A stretch of DNA of 64,000 bases from JACVRW01 sp963733885 (GCA_963733885.1 CAVTES010000005.1:124001-188000), one strand, 5' to 3'. Counted from the first letter of the stretch, positions 34,944-44,065 are shown. Numbers and translations: made by a program. Notes: generated by a model from the sequence alone, not told the origin.

Positions 34944-35780
34944 ATGCCGGATATGCGTCTCGCGATCCTCGATTCGGATTCGGGATTCGTTCGTGTGCTC
35001 GTGAAGCGCGCGGGCGACCTGGGCTGGCAGCACCGGCGACTCGAGGCCCCTCCGCGTACGGAGGATTTCGTGGCGATGCGCGTGAACGCGCTCGTGGTCG
35101 ATCTCGCCATGCTCGGCCCCGGCGCCTGGGAGTTCCTGGAGCGCGTGGCCGCCGCCCTGCCCGGACTAGGGATCCTGGTTTGCACCGGGCGGTCGAGCGT
35201 GTCGCAGCGCGTTCGCGGGTTGAGGATGGGTGCCGACGACTGGGTCACCAAGCCGTGCCACCCCGAGGAGGTGCTCGCGCGCGTGGAGGCCGTGGTGCGG
35301 CGCCGCAAGCGGGCCTCCGCCCGAGTCGAGACGGGCCCGCTCGTGGCGGGCGAGCTCGAGGTCCGCGCCGATCAGTTCCAGGCCTTCGTACGCTCCACGA
35401 GCGTGGACCTGACGCGGCGCGAGTTCGAGGTGCTGCAGCTGCTGGCGCAGGCGAAGGGGAAGGTGCTCCAGCGCGAGGAGATCTACCAGGCCGTGTGGGG
35501 CTACGCGATGGCCCACGGCGACCGCTCGGTCGACGTGTTCATCCGCAAGGTGCGGCAGAAGCTCGAGACGGCCTCGTCGGGCTGGAACTACATCCACACG
35601 CACTTCGGCGTGGGGTACCGGTTCGAGCCGGAGCCGCGCGAGGGCCCGGCGCCCGCCGCCGCGGCCTCGGAGCCGGGCGCGCCCGCGCCCGTCACTGAGG
35701 CGGCCGGGGGGGTCCCGAGGTGGGAGCAGGGCGGGGTCTCGGCCGAGCTGGGCGACGACCCCGAGCTCGTCGCCTCCTAG
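34944..35780 (+). CDS. OmpR/PhoB family response regulator
   Basis: A 278-residue two-domain regulator. The receiver has the acidic pair (LDSDSGF, D10/D12), phospho-acceptor Asp53 in VVDLAML, Thr81 and Lys103 (TKP), so it can be phosphorylated. The winged-helix domain runs about 130-230 (LTRREFEVLQLLAQAKGKVLQREEIYQAVWG in parts; YIHTHFGVGYRFE). A 45-residue Ala/Pro/Glu-rich tail is extra. It is divergent from the short winged-helix gene and shares the intergenic PHO-like repeat; no histidine kinase is adjacent. Confidence 0.9.
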   Translation: MPDMRLAILDSDSGFVRVLVKRAGDLGWQHRRLEAPPRTEDFVAMRVNALVVDLAMLGPGAWEFLERVAAALPGLGILVCTGRSSVSQRVRGLRMGADDWVTKPCHPEEVLARVEAVVRRRKRASARVETGPLVAGELEVRADQFQAFVRSTSVDLTRREFEVLQLLAQAKGKVLQREEIYQAVWGYAMAHGDRSVDVFIRKVRQKLETASSGWNYIHTHFGVGYRFEPEPREGPAPAAAASEPGAPAPVTEAAGGVPRWEQGGVSAELGDDPELVAS

Positions 35781-35789
35781 GAACTACCG

Positions 35790-36539
35790 CTAGGCCGCGA
35801 TCGCCGTCCGGCGCATACCCCGGGCGAGCAGTGCCCGGGGCGCGGTGACCACGAGCCCGTTCGCCGCGGCGGGGGCCAGACCGCCGTCGAGCAGCGCCTC
35901 CTGCGCCAGACGGAGCGCCGGTGGGCGGGTCGGCCCGTGGGCATCCGAGGCGACCACGGCCACTAGGCCGGCGGCTAGCAGCTCCCAGGCCGACCTGCGT
36001 GCGTCCTCTCCGTGTCCGCCGGTGAGCGACAGCGCGTTCAGCTGGGCCTGCGACCCGGCCGCGATCTCCCGGCGCAGGCCGGCCGCGCCATCGAGCGCGG
36101 CGTCGGCGCTGCGCTCCGGATGCGCCACCAGCACGCCGAACCCGAGCGCGCGCAGCTCTGCCGTTGCGGCGTGAAAGTCCTCGCCGATTCCGTGGAACGG
36201 GGTCTCCACGAGAAGCCAGCGCGCGGCGCGGGGCCCGTGGGCAATCAGGTTCAGCTCGTCCCGGCTCAGGCGGAACGCCATCTCGTGGCCGAGCTCTCCG
36301 CCGCATGCGACCTCCAACGGGATCCCGGCCGCGCCAAGCGCCGAACGCAGCTCCCACACGCGTCCCGCTATCTCGCGGGCATCCGTCGGTCCGAGGTCCT
36401 CGCGCACGTGCGGCGTGGCCACCACGGTGCCGGTGCCCTCTTGCACCGCGGCCCGGGCCAGGTCCATGCTCTCCGCCAGGTCGGCCGGCCCGTCGTCGAC
36501 ACCGGGGAGCAGGTGGAAGTGGAGGTCGACGTGATCCAT
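35790..36539 (-). CDS. CpsB/CapC-type tyrosine phosphatase (PHP domain)
   Basis: A 249-residue metal-dependent PHP phosphatase of the YwqE/CpsB family, which removes phosphate from tyrosine kinases of capsule synthesis. Metal ligands are in VDLHFHLLPGVDDGP, ATPHVRED, GGELGHEMAF, VLVAHPERS and ASDAHGP. No capsule kinase or polysaccharide genes are next to it. Start ATG at 36539. It is convergent with the response regulator, 9 bases apart. Confidence 0.86.
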   Translation of the reverse strand: MDHVDLHFHLLPGVDDGPADLAESMDLARAAVQEGTGTVVATPHVREDLGPTDAREIAGRVWELRSALGAAGIPLEVACGGELGHEMAFRLSRDELNLIAHGPRAARWLLVETPFHGIGEDFHAATAELRALGFGVLVAHPERSADAALDGAAGLRREIAAGSQAQLNALSLTGGHGEDARRSAWELLAAGLVAVVASDAHGPTRPPALRLAQEALLDGGLAPAAANGLVVTAPRALLARGMRRTAIAA

Positions 36540-36694
36540 CCCACTTCAGAGCTTCGGTCCATGCGGGCGCCACCCCGTGATTCCCCTGTGACCGGGATGT
36601 TGAGCCTGCGTGAAGGGCAACCTGGCCCCACAAGGCGGGACACCCGGCGACCGCGCCGAGCGGCAACCGGGGATTGTCATACTTCGCCGCCGCC

Positions 36695-37195
36695 ATGACC
36701 AGGAACCAGCGAATAGCGCTGGTGGTGGCCGCGGTGGCCGTCGCCGTTCTGGCGTTTGTGATCGCCCAGCCGGGCGACGACGAGGACGGCGGCGATCGTG
36801 CCGCGACCACGCCGGCGCAGACTGAGACCGGTGGGAGTGCCGACGGCGGCACGGCCGACGGTGGTACCGAGGCTCCGCCCGAGACCGAAGAGGAGCCGCC
36901 GCCCCCGCCCGAGCCCGAAGTGTTCCGCATCCAGATGCGCGGGGGCGTGGTCGTGGGCGGAGCGCAGGACATAGACGTCACGCGGGGCGACACCGTGCGC
37001 ATCGTCGTGACCTCTGACGCGCCGGACGAGATCCACCTGCACGGCTACGACATCACGCGCAACCCGGCGCCCGGGCAGCCGGCCCTCTTTCGGTTCAAGG
37101 CCGACGCGGAAGGCGCCTTCGAGATCGAGAGCCACGTGGCGGCCGACGCGGGCATGGACCCGCTCGTCGCCCGCCTGGTCGTCGAACCCGCGTGA
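36695..37195 (+). CDS. membrane-anchored cupredoxin-like protein
   Basis: A 166-residue exported protein. One N-terminal helix (IALVVAAVAVAVLAFVIAQ) anchors it; an acidic, Thr/Gly then Pro/Glu-rich linker of about 50 residues follows (EEPPPPPEPE), and the last 90 residues form a cupredoxin-like beta sandwich (GDTVRIVVTSDAPDEIHLHGYDIT, FEIESH). The His pair in EIHLHGYD and the later His in ESHVAAD are possible metal ligands, but no Cys ligand is present, so blue-copper chemistry is unlikely. ATG 36695 follows CATACT by 11 bases. Overlaps the next gene by 4 bases. Confidence 0.75.
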   Translation: MTRNQRIALVVAAVAVAVLAFVIAQPGDDEDGGDRAATTPAQTETGGSADGGTADGGTEAPPETEEEPPPPPEPEVFRIQMRGGVVVGGAQDIDVTRGDTVRIVVTSDAPDEIHLHGYDITRNPAPGQPALFRFKADAEGAFEIESHVAADAGMDPLVARLVVEPA

Positions 37196-38562
37196 CGTTC
37201 ATCGCCCACGGGCTCGTCGCCCGGTCCGACCTCCCAATCCCGGAGTGGCTGTTCGGCTGGGCGGCGGCAATGGTGCTGGTCGTCTCGTTCGTCGCGCTCG
37301 CCATCCTGTGGCCCGAGCCGCGGCTCGAGCGGGACCGTTGGCGACCGCTGCCGGGAGGCATCGGCCGCGTGCTCGGCAGCAGGCCCGTGGAGATCGTCTG
37401 CGGGGCGATCGGCGTCTTCCTGCTGGGCCTGGTGATCTACTCCGGGCTGCGCGGGACGCAGAGCCCGACGGCCAACTTCGCGCCGACCTTCATCTACGTG
37501 ATTTTCTGGCTGGCGCTGGTGCCGGCCAGCGTGCTGTTCGGCGACGTCTTCAAGGCATTCAACCCTTTGCGGGCGATCGGGCGCGCGGTGGGCGGGGTAG
37601 CCGGGAAGGCCGCACGTGGCGACCTGCCGGCGCCTCTCGCCTTCCCCGAGCGGCTCGGCCACTGGCCGGCCGTCGCGGGCATCTTCGCATTCGCCGCCAT
37701 GGAGCTCGTGGCTTCGAACGGCGACCGTCCCGAGAACCTCGCGATCGCGACGCTCGTGTACTCGGCGCTCACCTTCATCGGCATGGCCCTCTACGGGGTC
37801 GACGCGTGGATCGCCCGCGGCGAGGCGTTCTCCGTCTACTTCAACCTGTTCTCGCGGATCTCCCCGATCGAGACCCGCGGCCGCGTAGTCGGGCTGCGCA
37901 CGCCGCTGTCGGGGCTCCCGGCGCTGAGGCCAGGGGCCGGGACGGTCCCGCTCCTCGCAGTGATGATCGGCTCGGTCACGTTCGACGGGGCGTCCGAGGC
38001 GCCGATCTGGACCGGCATCGCGCCGGACATCGCAAGCTTCTTCCAGGACGTCGGCCTCTCGCCGCAGAACTCACTGGAGCTCACCTTCCTGCTCGGGCTG
38101 AGCGTCGCGATCCTCCTCGTCTACGGGTTCTACATGCTTGGCGTGGTGGGTGCGAAGAGCGTGGGGGGCGGCTTCGGCACCCGGGAGCTGGCTCGCGCCT
38201 TCGTGCACTCGCTCGTGCCGATCGCGCTCGCCTACGTTGCTGCGCACTACTTCACGCTGCTCCTCTTCCAGGGACAGAGCATCGTTTTCCTGGCCTCCGA
38301 CCCGCTCGGCGACGGCTCCGACCTGTTCGGCACGGCCGACAACCAGATCGACTACACGATCATCGGGGCCAACGCCACCTGGTACTGGCAGGTCGGTTTC
38401 GTGGTCGTGGGCCACGTGCTGGCGCTGACGCTGGCGCACGACCGGGCGCTCGCGCTGTACGACCGCGCCAAGCTGGCGGTGCGGTCCCAGTACTGGATGC
38501 TCGCGGTGATGGTGGGCTTCACGAGCCTGGCGCTGTGGCTGCTGTCGCAGGCGAACGCCTGA
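37192..38562 (+). CDS. polytopic membrane protein of unknown function
   Basis: A 456-residue protein with about ten membrane helices (for example WLFGWAAAMVLVVSFVALAI, VEIVCGAIGVFLLGLVIY, ELTFLLGLSVAILLVYGFYM). Conserved-looking polar loops include FGDVFKAFNPLRAIGR, FSRISPIETRGR and a His in AYVAAHYFTLLLFQGQ. Relatives in actinobacteria are sometimes labelled fenitrothion hydrolase, a name that rests on thin evidence; I would not infer hydrolysis. The GTG at 37192 overlaps the cupredoxin gene (GTGA), so they are cotranslated and probably form one complex at the membrane. Confidence 0.7.
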   Translation: MTFIAHGLVARSDLPIPEWLFGWAAAMVLVVSFVALAILWPEPRLERDRWRPLPGGIGRVLGSRPVEIVCGAIGVFLLGLVIYSGLRGTQSPTANFAPTFIYVIFWLALVPASVLFGDVFKAFNPLRAIGRAVGGVAGKAARGDLPAPLAFPERLGHWPAVAGIFAFAAMELVASNGDRPENLAIATLVYSALTFIGMALYGVDAWIARGEAFSVYFNLFSRISPIETRGRVVGLRTPLSGLPALRPGAGTVPLLAVMIGSVTFDGASEAPIWTGIAPDIASFFQDVGLSPQNSLELTFLLGLSVAILLVYGFYMLGVVGAKSVGGGFGTRELARAFVHSLVPIALAYVAAHYFTLLLFQGQSIVFLASDPLGDGSDLFGTADNQIDYTIIGANATWYWQVGFVVVGHVLALTLAHDRALALYDRAKLAVRSQYWMLAVMVGFTSLALWLLSQANA

Positions 38563-38582
38563 GCCTGCAAACATCGAAGGCG

Positions 38583-38708
38583 ATGTACATCGCCCACCCT
38601 GGACACTGGCTGGTCAACATCGCCTACTTCTTGCCGGTGGTCGTCTTCATCGCCTGGCTCGTCGTCACGCAGATCAAGGAGCGGCGCGGCGGGCGCAGCG
38701 GAGGGTAG
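38583..38708 (+). CDS. 41-residue single-pass membrane peptide
   Basis: A short gene 20 bases after the polytopic membrane protein: MYIAHPGHWLVNIAYFLPVV, continuing as a hydrophobic helix (VFIAWLVVTQI) and ending KERRGGRSGG, a basic cytoplasmic tail. The clean amphipathic layout and same-strand position suggest a real accessory subunit of the operon. A His at residue 5 and another at 8 lie on the outer side. No known family recognised. Confidence 0.6.
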   Translation: MYIAHPGHWLVNIAYFLPVVVFIAWLVVTQIKERRGGRSGG

Positions 38709-38739
38709 CCCCGCTGGCGCTATCCTCCTCACTCGCCAC

Positions 38740-38814
38740 GCGGGCGTAGCTCAGTCGGTTTAGAGCGCCGGCCTGTCACGCCGGAGGTCGCGGGTTCGAG
38801 TCCCGTCGCTCGCG
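38740..38814 (+). tRNA. tRNA-Asp (anticodon GTC)
   Basis: A 75-base cloverleaf: acceptor GCGGGCG/CGCTCGC (one G-T), D arm AGCTCAGTCGGTTTAGAGC, anticodon loop CTGTCAC, T arm GCGGGTTCGAGTCCCGT, discriminator G as usual for Asp. A TATCCT box at 38721-38726 is a likely -10. Confidence 0.94.
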
Positions 38815-38919
38815 CTTCGAGGAGTCCCTGCTGTGGCCGGGATTTCGTCCTTCGGGCGCCGTTGGCGGGTTCGGCCTCGTGCTTCCGGAGTAGCGCTATG
38901 GAGTAGCGCTCGACGGATT

Positions 38920-39120
38920 TCAAGCGCCGTTTCGGGGCTTCCAGGCGGCCGGATCATCGAGCGGCATGATCGCCGCGGCGAGCCGAGCACGCAGGAACAG
39001 CCAGCGCCGCCCGACTCGCCGCGCGGGCAGATCGCCGCGACGTGCGAGCTCGTACACGGTGGAGCGCGGGATGCGAGGAGGGCCGCCGCTTTGGCGACAA
39101 TTTGCTCTCCGACGACACAG
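38920..39120 (-). pseudogene. frameshifted excisionase-type helix-turn-helix gene
   Basis: One frame encodes GEQIVAKAAALL and the next, after about 39075, encodes RIPRSTVYELARRGDLPARRVGRRW. Together they give a continuous MerR/excisionase-like helix-turn-helix (ALL-(G)-IPRSTVYELARRG), so one base appears to be missing at the join. The C-terminal tail ends AAWKPRNGA. It lies next to tRNA-Asp, a common place for remnants of integrated elements, but no integrase is visible. A sequencing indel is the alternative. Confidence 0.5.
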
Positions 39121-39132
39121 GAGGTGCGGCCG

Positions 39133-40845
39133 ATGGCGGCTCAGGGAACGGTGCCCGGCCTTGCCGAGGTTCGGGTGGAGCGCGACATGGAGTGCCGGAT
39201 GCGCGACGGGACGGTGCTGCGGGCCGACGTCTACCGTCCGGTGGCGGGCGGCGACCGGCCCGTCCTGCTTCACCGGTCGCCGTACGACAAGCAGATCGCG
39301 CAGAGCGACCTGGCGTATCCGCACCCCGCGTGGTACGCGGCGCACGGCTACGTCGTGGTGGCCCAGGACGTGCGCGGGCGCTGGCGCTCGGATGGCGACT
39401 TCTACCCGTTCTTGCACGAGGCAAACGACGGGTGGGATACGGTCGAGTGGGCGGCGCGGTTGCCCGGTTGCGACGGCCGCGTGGCGATGTACGGTTTCTC
39501 CTACTCGGGCGCGACCCAGCTGCTCGCGGCCGCCGGCCGGCCGCCGAGCCTGGCGGGGGTCTGCCCCGCGCTGACGGCATCGCAGTTCTACGAGGGCTGG
39601 ACGTACCGCGGGGGCGCGCTCGCCCACGCGTTCGTCAGCTCATGGGCGGCGTACCTGGCCACCGGCGAGGCGGTCCGGCGGGGCGACAACGACGCGCTCG
39701 AGGGCCTGGACACTGCGCTGCTCCACGCCCAGGAGCACTTCTGGGCCGATCCCGCCGCGTTCCCCCATCTCGACGGCGGGTTGGCTGACTACTACCGCGA
39801 CTGGCTGTCGCATCCGACCTATGACGACTACTGGCGGCGCTGGTCGATCGACACCGACTATGGCCGACTGGAAGTCCCGGCGCTACACATCGGCGGCCTC
39901 TACGACTCGTTCCTCGCGGGGACCGTGCGCAACTTCGTGGGCATGCGGCGCGGCGCAAGCGGCGACGCCCGTCAGCGCCAGAAGTTGCTGATTGCCCCGT
40001 TCACGCACATGCCCTGGGGGCCGGTGTGGGACGCCAACGCAGCGGCGGGCGCGAACGCGGTCGACGATTGGCAGCTGCGCTACCTCGCCGAGGTGCTCGA
40101 CGGGAGCGAGAGCGGCGTGTTCGACCACCCGGTTACGGCGTGGGTGCTCGGCCACGGCTGGCGCGACTTCGGCGACTGGCCGCCCCCGGAGGCGTCGGCG
40201 AGAGACTTGTTCCTGCACTCAGGCGGACGCGCCAATACGGCCTTCGGCGACGGCAGCCTCTCCGAGCAGGCGCCCGCCGGGGAGCTGCCGGACATCTACA
40301 CATACCACCCCGCCGTGCCGGCGCCAACGGCCGGCGGGCACTCCTGCTGCGACGACACCCTCACGCCGATGGGACCCGCTCACCAGGCCGAGCGCGAGCG
40401 CCAACGCGGCGTCCTCGTTTACACCTCCGCGCCGTTTCCGGCCGACGTCGACGTCGTGGGCGACGTAACGCTCACGCTGCACGCCGTCACTTCCGCGAAC
40501 GACACCGACTGGACGGCGAGGCTGTGCCTTGTCGACTCCGAGGGCTACTCGCGGAACCTGCAGGAGGGCGTGCTCCGGGCGGCGTTCCGGGAGTCGGCGT
40601 CGGACCCGAGCCCGGTCCGTCCGGGCGAGCCCTACGAGTACAGAATCGACCTCGGACCCGTCTCGGCGCGCGTGCCGGCGGGGAGCAGACTGCGCCTCCA
40701 GGTGTCCAGCTCAGACTTTCCCCAGTGGGCGCGCAACATGAACACCGGCTGGCCGCCCCAGCCCGGGATCCAGGTCGCAACCCAAACAGTGCTGCACGAC
40801 GACGCCCATCCCTCGCGACTGACCGTGCCGCTCGTGCAACCCTGA
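39133..40845 (+). CDS. CocE/NonD family hydrolase (X-Pro dipeptidyl-peptidase S15-like)
   Basis: A 570-residue alpha/beta hydrolase. The nucleophile Ser is in the elbow GFSYSG, preceded by VVAQDVRGRWRSDGDF; the His region is APFTHMPWG; the C-terminal third is a jelly-roll domain (PADVDVVGDVTLTLHAVTSANDTDW in parts) typical of cocaine esterase-type enzymes that hydrolyse esters or acyl-peptide bonds. No signal peptide. The ATG at 39133 has a GGAGGT Shine-Dalgarno sequence 8 bases upstream. Stands alone in the accessory region. Confidence 0.88.
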   Translation: MAAQGTVPGLAEVRVERDMECRMRDGTVLRADVYRPVAGGDRPVLLHRSPYDKQIAQSDLAYPHPAWYAAHGYVVVAQDVRGRWRSDGDFYPFLHEANDGWDTVEWAARLPGCDGRVAMYGFSYSGATQLLAAAGRPPSLAGVCPALTASQFYEGWTYRGGALAHAFVSSWAAYLATGEAVRRGDNDALEGLDTALLHAQEHFWADPAAFPHLDGGLADYYRDWLSHPTYDDYWRRWSIDTDYGRLEVPALHIGGLYDSFLAGTVRNFVGMRRGASGDARQRQKLLIAPFTHMPWGPVWDANAAAGANAVDDWQLRYLAEVLDGSESGVFDHPVTAWVLGHGWRDFGDWPPPEASARDLFLHSGGRANTAFGDGSLSEQAPAGELPDIYTYHPAVPAPTAGGHSCCDDTLTPMGPAHQAERERQRGVLVYTSAPFPADVDVVGDVTLTLHAVTSANDTDWTARLCLVDSEGYSRNLQEGVLRAAFRESASDPSPVRPGEPYEYRIDLGPVSARVPAGSRLRLQVSSSDFPQWARNMNTGWPPQPGIQVATQTVLHDDAHPSRLTVPLVQP

Positions 40846-41449
40846 CGCGGTCGCCGGTCATCCTCCTCGCGGCCCGCGGGCCTCACCTCCGCTTCGAGGG
40901 CGTCGAGGCCCCGCCCCCGCGCTCGAGACCGGCGCCGGCTGCACAGACCCGGTGCAGCGCAGCCTCGAGGACACTTGATGCGCACCGTGCGGGCATCGAG
41001 TTTCCTGGAGGACCCCAGATCGAGGGTAAGAGATTGAGGCCGCCCCCGCCCGCCAACGCACCACGGAGCGCGTCGCGACGCGTGATGAAGCCACCACTCG
41101 CACGGCTGAGACCCACGCTCAGAATCAGCACCACCACCGCGGCCTCATCGCGAGCACAGACCCCTCCATACCGATGCAAGCGAACGTGCCGATGGCCGAC
41201 TGCAAGAACCCCGCGAAGGCCGATCACCAACAGCCCGCTCAGGCTCGGGCCTTGCGCTCGCATCCATGGGAAATGAGGCGTCCATTTGAAGGTGGGCTGT
41301 GCTGCCGCGGCTCGTCCACTGCAGTCATGCGCCCTTCGGCCTTGATGGGATTGCAGAGAAGCGATCGCAGGCAGGGGCGATTTTGGTGCAACGAGCACCA
41401 CGCGGGGATCCCCGCCTGTGTAGACAGCCCCGGACTAGTGTGTTCGCAT
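40846..41449. other. 604-base region without a supported gene
   Basis: Between the CocE hydrolase and the LuxR gene. Several open frames cross it on both strands, but none shows a family motif, a Shine-Dalgarno sequence or the strong third-position GC bias of the neighbours. Lower GC words (ATCGAGGGTAAGAGATTGAGG near 41020, in part) suggest decayed or foreign DNA. The last 15 bases hold the promoter of the LuxR gene. Confidence 0.4.
41436..41441 (+). promoter_or_regulatory. -10 box of the LuxR/TPR gene
   Basis: TAGTGT ends 8 bases before the ATG at 41450; this supports the short start over longer in-frame ones. Confidence 0.45.
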
Positions 41450-43120
41450 ATGGCTGAGATCGCGTCTTCGAGTGGGCGGATCCGAGATGGCGAAGCGGCG
41501 CTCGCGCGGGGGGACTGGGAGGAGGCGCGGGCGGTCTTCGAGCGGGAGCTTGAGGTTCGCGAGACGGTCGAGGCGCTGGAGGGGTTGAGCTGGGCTGCGT
41601 GGTGGGTCGAGGACGTGCCTACCTGCCTCGAGGCGCGCGAGCGCGCCTACCGGCTTTGCCGCCGGGAGGGAGACGCGCGGCGGGCCGGGTTGTTGGCAAT
41701 CTGGCTCGCCAACGATCACCGTGTATTTCGGGGCGAGCGCGCGATCGCCAGCGGCTGGTTCCAGCGGGCAGCCCGCCTCCTCGAGGGGGCCGAGCTCTGT
41801 GCGGCGCACGGCTGGCTCGACGCGGTGTTGGGCTACATAGCGATAGCGGAGGGTGATCGGGCGAAGGCGAGGGAGCTCAGCGTGCGGGCGCGAGAGCTCG
41901 GCCGCCGGCTCGGGGTGGTCTCGCTGGAGATGTTTGCGCTTTCCGTTGAGGGCGTCGCGCTCGTGACCGAAGGTGACATCCCGGGCGGGATGCGGTGCCT
42001 CGACGAGGCCGCGGCGGCGGCGCTGGCGGGCGAGTACGAGGAGATCGTGCCCGCGGGCTGGACGTGTTGCCTGTTGCTCGATGCGTGCGAGCGCGTGCGC
42101 GACTACGAGCGCGCGGGGGAGTGGTGCGGCAAGGTCAAGCAGTTCAGCGACAGGATGAGGATCAACTTCGTCACCGGGGCCGGTAGGGCGCACTACGGAG
42201 CGGTGTTGACGTGGCAGGGGCGCTGGGCCGAGGCCGAGCGGGAGCTCACCGAGGCGACCGAGTTCCTCGCTGCGCAACGGCCGACCTGGAGCGGCCTAGC
42301 CATCGTGCGGTTAGCGGACTTGCGCCGCCGGCAGGGGCGCTTTGCCGAGGCGCAGGAGCTTCTCCGTCGAGCCGAGGGCAACGCCCTTACGCCGGTGGTG
42401 CTGGCCGACATGTCCCTCGACCTCGGCGATGCGTCGGCGGCCGGTGATCTGCTCGAGCCGGTCCTTCGACGCGTCCCGGAGCAGAACAGGACCTTGCGAC
42501 TGGCTCCAGTGGAGGTGATGGTGAGAGCCAAGGCGGCCGCGGGCGAGACCGCCGCGGCCGCTGCCCACCTCTCGGAGCTGCGCTCGATCGCAGAGGCGGT
42601 GGGCACGCGTCCGCTGCATGCGACGGCGCGTTTCTGCGAGGGACTCGTAGCGGCAGCCGCGGGCGACGATCAGACGGCGCGTGCGGAGCTCGAGGAAGCC
42701 GTCGACCTGTTCGTCACGAGCGGGGCCGCTTTCGAGCTCGCGCGAGCGCGGCTCGCGCTCGCGCGGGTGCTCGCCGCGTCGGGTCGCGAGGACGCAGCCG
42801 CGCGGCAAGCGGTGCTGGCGCTCGAGCGTCTGGACGAGATCGGGGCGGCTGCCGAAGCGGCCCGAGCGCGGGAGCTGGTCGGGGACCGTGGTGCTCGGAC
42901 GGCGGCCACACCCGCCGTGCCAAGCGATGAGCTCCTCACTCGCCGCCAGCTCGAGGTCGTGCGGCTGGTCTCGCAGGGTCTCACGGACGCCCAGATCGCG
43001 CAGCGCCTCGTGCTCAGCAGGCACACCGTCCACCGCCATCTTCAGAACGCGTACGCCAGGCTGGGCTGCTCCTCGCGGGCCGCGGCGGTCGCGGAGGCGC
43101 ACCGGCTGCAGTTGCTGTAA
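41450..43120 (+). CDS. TPR-repeat LuxR family transcriptional regulator
   Basis: A 556-residue cytoplasmic regulator. Residues about 10-470 are helical repeats of TPR/MalT-like type (for example ALARGDWEEARAVFERELE, RGERAIASGWFQRAARLL). The C-terminal 65 residues are a LuxR helix-turn-helix: LLTRRQLEVVRLVSQGLTDAQIAQRL then SRHTVHRHLQNAYARLG. There is no AAA/NB-ARC ATPase domain as in LAL regulators, so signal input probably uses the repeats. A hairpin terminator follows. Target genes are unknown; the methyltransferase/oxidase pair is just downstream. Confidence 0.85.
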   Translation: MAEIASSSGRIRDGEAALARGDWEEARAVFERELEVRETVEALEGLSWAAWWVEDVPTCLEARERAYRLCRREGDARRAGLLAIWLANDHRVFRGERAIASGWFQRAARLLEGAELCAAHGWLDAVLGYIAIAEGDRAKARELSVRARELGRRLGVVSLEMFALSVEGVALVTEGDIPGGMRCLDEAAAAALAGEYEEIVPAGWTCCLLLDACERVRDYERAGEWCGKVKQFSDRMRINFVTGAGRAHYGAVLTWQGRWAEAERELTEATEFLAAQRPTWSGLAIVRLADLRRRQGRFAEAQELLRRAEGNALTPVVLADMSLDLGDASAAGDLLEPVLRRVPEQNRTLRLAPVEVMVRAKAAAGETAAAAAHLSELRSIAEAVGTRPLHATARFCEGLVAAAAGDDQTARAELEEAVDLFVTSGAAFELARARLALARVLAASGREDAAARQAVLALERLDEIGAAAEAARARELVGDRGARTAATPAVPSDELLTRRQLEVVRLVSQGLTDAQIAQRLVLSRHTVHRHLQNAYARLGCSSRAAAVAEAHRLQLL

Positions 43121-43137
43121 GGCGACGGGCTTTGCCC

Positions 43138-43159
43138 GCATGGCCTCGACAGGCCATGC
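43138..43159 (+). terminator. hairpin after the LuxR gene
   Basis: A perfect 9-bp stem, GCATGGCCT/AGGCCATGC, with loop CGAC, 17 bases after the stop codon. No T-run follows. Confidence 0.55.
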
Positions 43160-43243
43160 CCGAAGTTGGCTCGTCCAGGCGAAGACACCGATCTCGCGCG
43201 CGCCGATACTCGGCTCCCTCACCCGAGCGCAGCAAGGAGCCGA

Positions 43244-44065
43244 ATGATGTCGATTGCACACCGAAGCGAAAACGGCGAGTACCTGCTGACGGGACAGGCC
43301 TCAGAACTCGAGCGGCTCCAGCTTCAGTCACGGGTCTTGGAGCCCAGCGGACGCCGGTTGCTCGGGGAGATCGGCGACGGGGGCGGGGGCCGCGCCCTTG
43401 ACGTCGGCTGCGGCGTTCACGGGTGGTTGCGGGTGTTGAGCGAGTGGGTCGGGCCCGACGGCGAGGTGACGGGCACCGACATCGACGAGGCGATGCTCGC
43501 CGCCGCCGATCAGTTCGCGACCGAGGAGGCCCTCCGGAACGTCGGCCTCGTTAAGGATGACCTCTTCGCAAGCGAGCTCGAGCCGGACTCGTTCGACCTC
43601 GTCCACGCGCGCGCCGAGATCTGCCCCCTCGGGCGCGCCCACGAGCAGATGCAGACCTACATGCGGCTCGCTCGCCCGGGCGGCACCATCGTTCTAGAGG
43701 ACCCCGACACGGGCTCCTGGCACTACAACCCTTCCGCGCCCGCCCTCGAGCGGCTGATCGAGCTGATCGAGGAGGCGTTCCTGGCGAGCGGCGGGGACTG
43801 GAAGGCGGGGCGTAACCACCTCCACCTGCTGCGCGAGTTCGGCATCGAGGGGAACGTCAGGGCGGAAGTGGTGGCGCTTCCCCCGGGTCACCCCTACCTG
43901 CGCCTGCCGCTGCAATTCGCCACGGCCCTGGAGAAGCGGCTGCTCAGCCTGGTGAGCGCCAACGAGCTGGAGCGGCTTCGCCACGAGGGCGAGGTCGAGC
44001 TGCAGGAACCCGGCCGCTGGGGCACGACCTTCACGCTCCTGCAGTGCTGGGGCCGCGTGGAATGA
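43244..44065 (+). CDS. SAM-dependent methyltransferase
   Basis: A 273-residue class I methyltransferase. Motif I is ALDVGCGVHGWL, the acidic residue after strand 2 is TGTDIDEAML, and motif post-I/II is FDLVHARAEICPLG with LARPGGTIVLEDPD. The substrate is unknown; the fold resembles UbiE/Coq5-like small-molecule enzymes. The ATG at 43244 (or 43247) follows an AAGGAG Shine-Dalgarno sequence. It runs into the FAD oxidase gene, so both may modify one metabolite. Confidence 0.86.
   Translation: MMSIAHRSENGEYLLTGQASELERLQLQSRVLEPSGRRLLGEIGDGGGGRALDVGCGVHGWLRVLSEWVGPDGEVTGTDIDEAMLAAADQFATEEALRNVGLVKDDLFASELEPDSFDLVHARAEICPLGRAHEQMQTYMRLARPGGTIVLEDPDTGSWHYNPSAPALERLIELIEEAFLASGGDWKAGRNHLHLLREFGIEGNVRAEVVALPPGHPYLRLPLQFATALEKRLLSLVSANELERLRHEGEVELQEPGRWGTTFTLLQCWGRVE

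Noticed and set aside
40883..41401. Minus-strand 172-codon frame in the gene-poor gap
   Set aside because: No Shine-Dalgarno sequence, no motif and irregular codon bias.
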